A stretch of DNA of 64,000 nucleotides from Agrypnia vestita (lineage: Eukaryota; Arthropoda; Insecta; Trichoptera; Phryganeidae): contig JADDOH010022989.1 in assembly GCA_016648135.1 (NCBI GenBank), positions 28,553-92,552 on the forward strand, written 5' to 3'. The first letter of the stretch is position 1; each line of letters opens with the position of its first letter. A program made the translations under genes and the position numbers. Below are positions 55,441 to 64,000 of this stretch, one piece after another. The notes beneath the pieces are model-generated. The model searched no databases, was not told where the DNA came from, and saw only the letters and a list, made by a program, of their open reading frames with translations.

Positions 55441-57070
55441 GTAATTCTATTTCATTGAACGCCCTCTTTGTTTTCCGCAACTAACCGACTTGACAACGTT
55501 TTCTTCATTTCATCTTATTATAAAATACAACATTTTTGACTTGAGCCTGTGTTCAGACTTTAGTGTTTTCTCACTTTAGAACTAACTTTCTGTAGTTTTG
55601 TGCGTAGAGTTATTCTATTGTAAACTGCTTTAGTTTGTTCAATAATTCTGACTATGAATATTTGTTTTGTTTACATTTTATTTAAAAAAAATAGACAATG
55701 TTTTACAAGCGACTTTTTTGAAATGGCAACCAGTAGTATATTTTTCTGCTTTTAATTAATATTAATAATTAATTATTGGAATATTAATATTTTTCTACCT
55801 TAATATAAATCAATATGTAAAAAGTGCTTTGTATCAATCAATGCAAGTGAAATTAATATAAATTATAGTGGTTCATGGTGTATTCGGTTTATAAATTACA
55901 AGTTATTATTATTGTGCTGTCTGATCCCCAAATTTCGACTTTTGTCAAAATTGAACTATTTCAAAGTTGTTAACGTGTGTTAACGGTGTTAATGTTTGTT
56001 GCTTTGAAGTGTAACATTAGTTGACTTGGTAAAGGTTTTTTAATCATTTTTAGCATATTAATTTCATTGTTTTTAATACTTGTAGATGCATTTCTTTTTT
56101 GATGTTTTGCCAAATGATGTTAGCGCTTTCTCGTCGTTCTTCACTTCACCGTTGATTAAAAAAACTTCAACCTTGTACTATATTTTTTAAGCGGCATACA
56201 TTATTTGTAGGCCAGCGGTGTGATGCTTTTTGTTGAAAGGTCTAGGTCACTACCAAGTCATTATATTATTAACTTAATTAATAAAGGATTCTGCTTAAAT
56301 ACGGGAAAATTTTTAGTGTTCATACTGTGTTCGTATAGTGCTCATATCGTGCTCGTATTGTGTTTATATAGTGCTCATACGGTGCTCATATTTGAATCGA
56401 GTTTGTCTAATGTAAAAGTGGTTAGTGTGCACTGCAACCGTGTTAGACTGCATCTTTATCGATCGTTCCTTTACGGATGCATGCACGCTATTCTCGAGGA
56501 AATTGATCGTTAGGCCGAGGCTCGTATGCTAATGCACAAATAGCAAACTAAATGCCGTATGCACTATTGACCGAAAATTTACTCGGGTTATGTAAGCGGC
56601 ATTTAAATTATTCATTATATACATGTTTCTATGATTTTTTATAATTGTCGATAAACATTTGAAAATTATTATCATTTCACATATTATTTTTAATAGATAG
56701 TGTGTTTGAAATTTTGAATATTTATTTATCTATTTTTTATTATTAATTAAATATTTTCTCCTTGTTTGAGTTGCTTGTTTTATAATACGATGTTAACACT
56801 TTTTTAATCTGCAACTTTATCACAGAGTTTACGTTCTGTAGCGTAAGATAAATCATATCGCCAACACATAAAACTTGAGTAAAAATCATCTTAAGCGTCG
56901 CATTAATATAGAACACGCTTCTTAAACAGAATGGTATTAACAATATGTATTATGTAGGGTTGCACGTACTGTAATAATTTCAAAGGAAAACACATCGTGA
57001 TGTTTCAATTTTATGTACAACACATTTCAACGACATTTAAAACAATTAGATTAATTATAAGTCGTATAGG
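55441..57070. other. AT-rich sequence with an 11-bp tandem repeat
   Basis: At 56316-56392 seven diverged 11-bp units of the form GTGCTCATACG or GTGTTCGTATA stand head to tail. No gene is supported in the remainder. Confidence 0.5.
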
Positions 57071-57125
57071 AGACTTCCATGCACTTTTCTCATATATAAA
57101 TAGCTTCGTCTCTGTGAGACTTGTA
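57071..57125. mobile_element. MITE terminal fragment
   Basis: CATATATAAATAGCTTCGTC and TCTGTGAGACTTGTA match the right end of the MITE at 6467-6833 (AATATAGCTTCGTC, TCTATGAGACATCTA). Only one end is present. Confidence 0.55.
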
Positions 57126-57411
57126 TAATTTATCCTTAATTAATTAATCATCCCTCTGGTGACAAAATCCAGTACCTGTGTTAATATTGTTAAAATAATA
57201 ATGTATTGTTTTTTTTTTCGTCCTGGTCACAAGACCAGGACTAACTCGTCAGTATATGTCAAGGATCTAAAAAAGAAGAAGATGAAGAAGTATTGTTTTT
57301 TTTGTGTATTTTGTACCCAGTATTCTGTTAGTAATCTCATTAAAAATAAAATAAAATAAATTAAAACTTCGTCTATATGGACCTCTCTGGCCAGAGAGGT
57401 CACACATACAC

Positions 57412-57480
57412 GGCAGAATATCCCAGAAAACTATACACAGAAGATTCTGAGCGGCCGTGAAAACCTGAGAACATTTCGTG
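57412..57480 (+). mobile_element. Penelope-type terminal fragment
   Basis: ATATCCCAGAAAACTATAC and GGCCGTGAAAACCTGAGAAC are the complement of blocks at 25244-25300 (GTTCTTAGGTTTTCACGGCC, GTTTTCTGGGGTATT), so this is a third scrap of that family, in the opposite orientation. Confidence 0.55.
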
Positions 57481-57693
57481 TTACAAATATTATTATTATT
57501 ATTATTACATTATTTATGATTTTAAAATTAACGGTGAAATTAAAATCATCACCGCGAGTCTTTTGCTACTAACAAATAAATAATTATTTGTGCCTGGCCT
57601 CTTTAACCCCTTCACAAAGTGTCCAATAAGAAATGTAATCCAAAAGTGGTTTGGTAATACATGATGGGTTTGTGTAACACGCAGCCGTCCGCC

Positions 57694-60600
57694 ATGTACA
57701 GGCGCTATCCGTCCTACTACTCCTCCTCGAGGGTGTCCTCGGCTCTGCTCTCCTCGTCCGCCTCGTACAGGAGTCGGGTCAGCGCTCTGCCCGCCCCGCC
57801 ACTCTCCGCCGCCGCCACATCAGACAAAGGTATCGCAACCCCTTCATGCGCTCCTCTTCAGTGCCGATAATTATCACTAGTGATGCAACGAATATTACAT
57901 ATTTACCCAATATTCGTATTCGCCGAATATCTTCACAAATATTAAAAACAAACTATTTATAACTGAACGCAATGCAAATTACGGTTTGGCTATGCACCGT
58001 GTATCCTACGCACTCTATTATCGGAGATTCCCCTAACATTTAACGAATGGATTTGTTGAGTTCTCAAGTTGTTACTTGTTTCACAGCATAACATGAGTTC
58101 TTTCATCTAGTTTCTTTGTATTGCTCGTTCCATTTTATTTCCGTCGTGTGTAAAAGTGTTAAATCTAATAACATGACCTCTCGTAAGCGTGAAAAAGTGA
58201 TATTTTTTTTCGACCGCTGGGAATGTACAAACGGATAAAAGAAATGTTGTGCTTTTTGAACAAAAATTTACCGATGGTGTAAAAAAAATAAATTAATTAT
58301 TAAATCTCTTAGTAAAAAAAGAACAGTGGTGTATTATTTATTACCTTGCTGAATTATTCGTATTCGCCGAATAGTAGGCTTGATATTCGTATTCGTGAAA
58401 GTAGTATTCGTTGCATCACTAAGGGCCGGTTGTTTCAAGTTGGATTAAAGTAAGCGTTCTTTTAAAGCATAGATTTTTACGTTCTCCACCAATCAGACGA
58501 TCCGTTTTCGTAAAAATCTATGCTTTGATCGACCGCTTACTTTGATCGAACTTGAAACAACCGGACCTTATTATCACGCGCTGAAGACGACCATTTTCTG
58601 AATAATTGATGAGGATGAATAATTTTATTCTCTTCAAGATAAATATAAATAATATACGTTATTTGGAAGATTTGAATTTCCGACCTTTGTTAACAAAGGC
58701 GGGTCTCCACTGTACTCCACAGTTCAAGTATATAATAATACAGGACGGCCCAGAAAGAAGTCAGAATATGAAGGATGAATAATAATTTTTTTTTTTAATT
58801 TAACGGAAAAATTCACCTCATTTAAACCAGTATATTTTTGTTAACACCAACCGGTTTCAGAAGCACCGTTCCTTGTTTAGGATAAACTACAAACTAAACA
58901 CTACAAAATACGGGCAATAATATTTTTCAGCAACTTGTTTTTGTGTGTACCTTCTTTGCTGAAATTAGTAATAATGATATAAAAAATATACGACAAATAA
59001 TTTCCACGTACCCGCCAAATTTCTGCTGATAATTGGCTCACTTTATATTTCGAAGAAGCCTCACTTCTTTTTAACGTATTAGATGACAAACAAGAAGACA
59101 TAAAAATATTCTGTAAACTTTTATTTCAAAGACTCCAAAACTTGGTAAAAGCACTTGTGATGGCCTTAAATATGTTAACCTGTATTTTTCTGCTCGTTAT
59201 AGATTTGTAAGACTTCCCTTCATTTTTCCTATTTTTCCGATTGTGTATTGCGAGTCCACCAACTTTCAAAAATCTCACATTTAAACACATTCAGTTTTTA
59301 CTTCTTGGTTGTAATTCATCAAAACTGGATGAACTGTCCTCATCACAACCGCTTGAGAATGACATTTTTACATAAAACTATAATGAATAGCTTTTATATT
59401 ATAATTTTAGTAAAAAATATGAAAAAACACCAATAAGTAAGCAAAACGACCATGCGTCACATTGGACATAACGTATCTGTGCAAGAAGAGTGATTATTTA
59501 CGTCTTCTTGCGGAGTCTGTAACTCGGTCGGTAATGCAGGTATCAACATGGGTGTTTTTGCTGCCGTCTTTTAATGGTCCAACGAATAAAAAAAAACATT
59601 CTCCGGAAAAAGGGCAATTTGGCTTTATTGCCCCTATTGCACAGCCTACTCCTCAATTTATGTCTCCCCTTCGCGATATTAATTTATTCGTGAAAATTTC
59701 TCGGATAGATTATCAACTAAATTTCTAAGTGCTAAACTAATGCGAAGTACCCCCACCACGTCTCTCCCGCCAGTAGCGTTCGCACACTACACTATAGAAA
59801 ATTGAACTTATTTAAAGATCATTTTGTACTTGACACCGTTTTCAATATTTCTATAATGTAACATTTCTTCCGGATGCTCCTTTGGAAGGCCTACCAATGT
59901 TTTAGAATTTCTTTAAAAAAATCAATTTCAATCTCTATATCCTTTAAAAATGCCTTTTTTGCCCATCTTACTTGCTACCTTAATTAAGGGATTTAATTAC
60001 GTTTATAATTATCGTCGAGCTTTTTCAATTTCTCGCCGTCTCCTTTGTCTTCGCAAACAGTTAATTTAAAGCTTCCAGTTATAACCGCGCGCGAACCACT
60101 AATTGAATACCTATTTCATAACCTGCATTCTTTGTTCTTACGGGCACTAATTAATTTTAAAATGAATGTAGAGTACCAAACCGAAAATTTAAATTTTAGA
60201 TTATGTTTGCTATTTACAGAATACGCGTGTCTGTTTATGTAACGCTATCGAACGGATAATAAGATTAATCTTATACCCACAAAAATAGTCCACTATCGGG
60301 CAGCTGTTCTTGATTATTTACGATTTGTACAGCTGATCACGTCTGTCCCGATCGGATCCAGAGGTCAAGATCGGAAAAGATAAGTGTTGTTAAATGTAAA
60401 TTGCTTATTTACACTAATAATCATTCATCATTCCGCTCTTATCCAAGTTATAATTAAAAATAGTATATGTAATCCCTGTTTAATATTTGTATTAATTTCA
60501 AGGTTCCAAAACTAGATAAAAAAGGAAGAAATACTCGATGTTTCGCTGTTGTTTCTAGCATAATATTTATAAAATTATTATTTATCCCAAAGATTCCTCA

Positions 60601-60845
60601 GATAGTTGAATATAAGTATCTTACTCGTAATTGCATTTTTTGTAACTAATAAATCGTATTTTTGAATTTATAAATTATATTTTTCGTTCCTGTTTTTATT
60701 AATGTATAAAATTGATGTGCAATTTCCAATCACAGACAGATCCCGGGATCAAATTAAGTTCCGATTTACAGGGATTGCAATTTTGGCTCAGAATTGGGTT
60801 TACTACTCACAACAAAATATGAATGAAAGGCTTGTCTACAACAAG
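57694..60845 (+). CDS. Unrecognised gene, two 5' exons
   Basis: Exon A 57694-57829 and exon B 60736-60845 are joined in phase (split GAC codon) by GTATCG and AATCACAG borders; exon B ends at a GTATGA donor after a full codon. Exon A starts at an ATG in good context (CCGCCATGT; an upstream in-frame ATG lies at 57661) and codes for a Ser/Tyr/Arg/Ala-rich stretch: MYRRYPSYYSSSRVSSALLS, then VSALPAPPLSAAATSDK. Exon B reads DRSRDQIKFRFTGIAILAQN then WVYYSQQNMNERLVYNK, hydrophobic-amphipathic, with codon use unlike the flanking AT-rich DNA. I do not recognise the family. Further exons probably lie beyond the window. The 2.9-kb intron contains a hAT element and a MITE. Confidence 0.6.
57878..58421. 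mobile_element. hAT-type non-autonomous element
   Basis: The ends TAGTGATGCAACGAATA and, complemented, TAGTGATGCAACGAATAC are inverted repeats. ATTCGTATTCGCCGAATA motifs recur in both subterminal zones. The left flank TTATCAC reappears on the right only after the adjacent MITE (58422-58568), as TTATCAC at 58571-58577, so it is a target duplication split by that insertion. An ATG frame near 58173 (MTSRKREKVI) may be a BED-finger start, too decayed to call. Confidence 0.8.
58422..58568. mobile_element. Small MITE with AGGGCCGG ends, inserted in the hAT terminus
   Basis: The ends AGGGCCGGTTGTTTCAAGTT and AACTTGAAACAACCGGACCT are inverted repeats, with TA on each side (58420-58421, 58569-58570). 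CGTAAAAATCTATGC and ACCAATCAGACGATCCG are shared with the element at 30764-30895. Confidence 0.85.
58571..60735 (+). other. Intron sequence of the unrecognised gene
   Basis: AT-rich, no exon found. Frames at 59248-59436, 59462-59728 and 60045-60242 lack domain resemblance or supporting splice sites. CCAACCGGTTTCAGAAGCAC near 58848 is isolated. Confidence 0.4.
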
Positions 60846-62199
60846 GTATGATCGAAATTCTTCTAGTTATTTTTAATAGGTATATCGACGCTGTAACTTT
60901 AAATCGTTGTATCCTATTTGAATTTAGATTTCTTATAGGATTAAAAATGGCCTTTTTATTTCATTTTTATTTATTTATTTATATATACATCATCATCATA
61001 ATTAAACTTTTTTGCGTTTACGTCATAATACTTCACTAGGTGAAACCTGTTCTGGGGCAGTTATAATTAACAATTTAATAGTTTTCTTATTCTTGGTTGA
61101 ATCAAATTATATAAGAAAAGGACTTACAATACAATAGAAAAAAGTAACCCATGAAAACCAAGTTTTTATTATACTCGCTTTCTTTGTAAAATATAACAAC
61201 AATTAAAGATGAATTAAAACATATACCATAACACTAAACTTACAGTAATTTAATATATTTCTAAAATGTCAGATGTTTTGAGCTTTGATAAGACACTTCA
61301 TGCTTTGAAGATTAAATTCTAAAAACATTTGTCAGTCAATTTAGATTTTCGACATTCGTACTGAAGTACCTATTATGCATACCGACGAAGTAATTCAAAT
61401 TTAAAAAATATTCCGCGACGTTATCGGGCCGCCGTAATCAAACTTTTCTAATCATTCCAATTTGAAAAAACCAATAAAATTTCTAAAAATCCGAAATTAT
61501 ACTATAATTATTAATTTTTTTTAACGAAAATTTGATAAGTAATTGAATGTTTCGGCGTTATATGAAACGATGATATTTAAATAAAGACCACCACACAACA
61601 AGCTACTTTAATGAATTGAAATATTTGACAACAAAATAGATATTTTATTTAATACGTAGGTTCATTAAAATGACCGTTACAAGTATTTTATGTAATAAAA
61701 ATAAACAAATTTTATGAAAGGTTTATTTTCTGTCGAAAGTAATGACGTCCAATAGTTTTGTGATGTTTCCGCCAGCGCCCGTGAACTTGTGGCAAGCCAG
61801 AGCAAAAGTGAATGCTCTGACGTTATTTGTCACTATCGTCCATCAATCAGCCGGCTGGCCGTCCTTGGCATATATATCTGGCTTCAATGCCAGACGCCGA
61901 ATGTTCCATCTACTCTGGAACGTTTCCGCTGTACGTATTTTCTAACACAAAAATAATCTTATATTTGAAGGAAATATTAAGACGTCTTGGTTAATTTTGT
62001 TTATTTTATTATTTATCTGCTCGAATCCGGCTATAATGTAATACCCGCGCGTAGTAAATAGGAGAATATTCTGTTCTTCAAAATATATCTCGTTTGATTA
62101 ATCCACTCGGAATAGTTTCGTATTGTAATGGGAGTGCGGGAACTCGGTCACGAAAAACGGATTCGTTCATAAATAATTCAAATTTTTTTTCAAATTCAA
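60846..62199. other. Non-coding sequence with a repeat and an uncertain frame
   Basis: Apart from the dispersed repeat at 61341-61543, the only candidate is a 67-codon plus-strand frame at 61742-61945 (FPPAPVNLWQARAKVNALTL, then FNARRRMFHLLWNVSAV). Its GC content is higher than its surroundings and GTACGT follows near 61931, but no acceptor or family match supports it. Confidence 0.3.
61341..61543 (-). repeat. Dispersed 200-bp repeat, copy 2
   Basis: Inverted copy of 35998-36203 with only scattered differences (CGTAATCAAACTTTTCTAAT here, against AGCAACGGCGG there). Element class unknown. Confidence 0.75.
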
Positions 62200-62509
62200 A
62201 TTCAAATGTTTATTCAATGTTCAATGTTACAAATGTTTAAAGTGTTTACAAAATTTAATGAAGCTTTTTTTCATTGTTGTTGAGTGTCTTGGCAGCAAGT
62301 AAACACTAAATTGATTTGACGCCCTGCCTGCTACACTAGTAATTTACTGTATTATAGCAGACAGTGCTCTTCCAGTAGTATAATGTTCAAGAATATTTAT
62401 TATTTATATAACATTTGTGAATAAATCTTATTGCCAATTAAAATTAAGTAATAGTAATAATTAAATGTTTACAATTTAATAATGGTGTTAATTAATTATA
62501 TTATAGACA

Positions 62510-62895
62510 AAGGAAAAAAAATGATCTGAAAAGGATATTAATAAAATAAAATAAAATAAAACAATTAAAAGTATTTAAAAAGATGACAGTAACAGTAAGA
62601 CAGTAAGTGAAAAAAATGATCTGAATAGGATATTAATAAAATAAAATAAAATAAAACAATTAAAAGTATTTAAAAAGATGACAGTAACAGTAAGACAGTA
62701 AGTGAAAAAAATGATCTGAATAGGATATTAATAAAATAAAATAAAATAAAACAATTAAAAGTATTTAAAAAGATGACAGTAACAGTAAGACAGTAAGTGA
62801 AAAAAATGATCTGAATAGGATATTAATAAAATAAAATAAAATAAAACAATTAAAAGTATTTAAAAAGATGACAGTAACAGTAAGACAGTAAGTGA
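62510..62895. repeat. 95-bp tandem repeat in the LINE 3' region, four units
   Basis: AAAAAGATGACAGTAACAG recurs at 95-bp steps (positions near 62577, 62672, 62767 and 62862), each unit also containing ATGATCTGAATAGGATATTA and (ATAAA)n. The copy at 36800-37627 has a single unit. Confidence 0.95.
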
Positions 62896-62936
62896 CAGTA
62901 AATGTTCTTGTAGGAATAGTATATTTTAAATTTAGT

Positions 62937-64000
62937 TTATATGATGGCTTTTAATAGGTTTTGGGCATGCTTCCTTCCCTTTTCATGCAGCCAGAGTTTC
63001 ACTTTAGAAGAAAAATACGCGAGACTATGGCTACATGTTTTAAGTTTAGTGTTAAGAGTATTGAATGTTTTTGGTGCTTGGAAGAGGTGAAATCTTTGTG
63101 AAAAAGTTTTTTTGAATTTTGGTACAAGATAGTTGCAGTTCACCTGTGCCCTTGTTGAATGTGAGTGAGTTATTTGTTGGTGATCTTGTTTATGTCGGAA
63201 AAAATATTTTAAAGTGTTGAGTAAATATGTTTGATTGATGTCCAGGACGTGACATTCTCTGAAAAGTTCTTCTGAAGGAAAACGAAATGGCTTTTTATGA
63301 AGAACTCTCAATACCATTTTCTGGGCTTTGCTTAATGAATCTAATATAGTACAAGCTGCACCACCCCAACTGACAGTTGCATAATTAATGAGTGAGTGAC
63401 ACAGTGCATAGTATACTATTCTTCTTGTCGGTGCGTCGAGTACATCTCTAATTTCTTTGAAAAAATAAACAAGCTTTCTTATTCGGATTGTAAGATTCAA
63501 AATATGTTTTCTCCAGTTTAGATGCTGGTCTATGTACACACCTAGATATCGTATATCTTCCGTTGTCTGCAGATTAGTACAATCACAGGGTTTATCTTTT
63601 GATTGACATGTGTGAATCAGTAGATTTTTGGGCTGCTTTATTACTGTTCTTTTACTGATGGAGAAACACATGTATTTTGTCTTTGAAGCATTTACTGTTA
63701 GTAGATTTTTGTCAAGCCATGATGTTATTCGATTCAATCCACTTTGTGCCTTTTTTAAAACATCTTCCCAGGAATCATCTTGAAAAAGAAGCACTGTGTC
63801 ATCTGCGAAAGAAATTATTTTACCGTTTTCTAAATTGGAGTTACACATTTCATTGACATATATGAGGAAGAGCGTGGGTCCCAAAACACTTCCTTGCGGT
63901 ACTCCATATGATGTTTTGTGGAGGTTGCTGCAGTGGTCGCCCGATTTAACTACCTGAACCCTGTTATTTAGATAATCTTCAAACCACGCCAAAGCCGTCC
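62937..64000 (-). CDS. Reverse transcriptase of a non-LTR retrotransposon (partial)
   Basis: A continuous frame of at least 351 residues, open past the window edge, so its first ATG here is not the true start. SYGVPQGSVLGPTLFLIYVN is RT motif B; IISFADDTVLLF is the catalytic FADD motif C; ASKTKYMCFSI and DIRYLGVYIDQHLNWRKHI are motifs D and E (YLG...D..L.W..HI). These are followed by the thumb/C-terminal part (AQKMVLRVLHKKP, ECHVLDINQTYLLNTLKYF, KLWLHEKGRKHAQNLLKA). The enzyme copies its own RNA into the target site. No stop or frameshift is seen in this part, suggesting a young copy. Placement in CR1/Jockey-like LINEs rests on motif style. Confidence 0.9.
   Translation of the reverse strand, partial: TALAWFEDYLNNRVQVVKSGDHCSNLHKTSYGVPQGSVLGPTLFLIYVNEMCNSNLENGKIISFADDTVLLFQDDSWEDVLKKAQSGLNRITSWLDKNLLTVNASKTKYMCFSISKRTVIKQPKNLLIHTCQSKDKPCDCTNLQTTEDIRYLGVYIDQHLNWRKHILNLTIRIRKLVYFFKEIRDVLDAPTRRIVYYALCHSLINYATVSWGGAACTILDSLSKAQKMVLRVLHKKPFRFPSEELFRECHVLDINQTYLLNTLKYFFRHKQDHQQITHSHSTRAQVNCNYLVPKFKKTFSQRFHLFQAPKTFNTLNTKLKTCSHSLAYFSSKVKLWLHEKGRKHAQNLLKAII

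Larger units (their letters stand above)
62200..64000 (-). mobile_element. Non-LTR retrotransposon (CR1/Jockey-like), cut by the window end
   Basis: The minus strand holds an open reverse transcriptase frame (62937 to beyond 63992) and a 3' untranslated region with four 95-bp repeats. It is the most intact LINE in the window. The 3' part matches the truncated copy at 36800-37627. Its 5' half, with the endonuclease, would lie to the right of the window. Confidence 0.9.

Noticed and set aside
61742..61945. 67-codon frame followed by a GTACGT donor-like site
   Set aside because: Considered as a third exon of the unrecognised gene, but no acceptor and phase match to exon B could be found; left as uncertain.

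Overview
The window looks like an AT-rich insect nuclear genome, most likely a moth or butterfly (inference). Genes are split into short exons with GT-AG introns, insect-type orthologues are recognisable, and the space between them is packed with old transposable elements: PIF/Harbinger, pogo/Tigger, hAT, mariner, Penelope, several non-LTR (LINE) families and many MITEs. No bacterial-style genes, CRISPR arrays or operons are present.

Four host genes can be supported. (1) 2170-9747 (+): the last eight coding exons of Enhancer of zeste, E(z), the H3K27 methyltransferase of Polycomb complex PRC2. They cover the end of the SANT2-like region, the CXC domain and the whole SET domain; the N-terminal exons lie upstream of the window. 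(2) 17594-23454 (-): a complete five-exon gene for a 211-residue TVP23/FAM18-type Golgi membrane protein. (3) 23760-24126 (+): the first coding exon of a ZNRF-type, N-myristoylated E3 ubiquitin ligase, head to head with TVP23 across about 305 bp, so the two probably share a bidirectional promoter. Its RING exons were not found. (4) 57694-60845 (+): two matching exons of a gene I do not recognise.

The rest is mostly mobile DNA. 447-1372, 10657-11409 and 18237-18999 are three different internally deleted PIF/Harbinger elements. Each keeps the start of a MADF-domain gene on one strand and the start of the transposase on the other. 2661-5616 is a nest of pogo-like elements inside an E(z) intron. 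25245-28665 is a Penelope and LINE graveyard. 32595-33720 holds hAT and rearranged LINE pieces. LINE copies lie at 36800-37627 and 62200-64000, and a mariner pseudogene at 49123-49860.

The most striking structure is a giant inverted repeat at 37640-48889 (about 11.25 kb). Its arms are about 4.0 and 4.6 kb around a 2.6 kb spacer. Each arm holds an array of 88-bp repeats, with 5 units in one arm and 13 in the other, the longer one showing an AAB higher-order pattern. The arms carry no recognisable protein, so it resembles a Foldback/Galileo-style element, or else an assembly or duplication palindrome.
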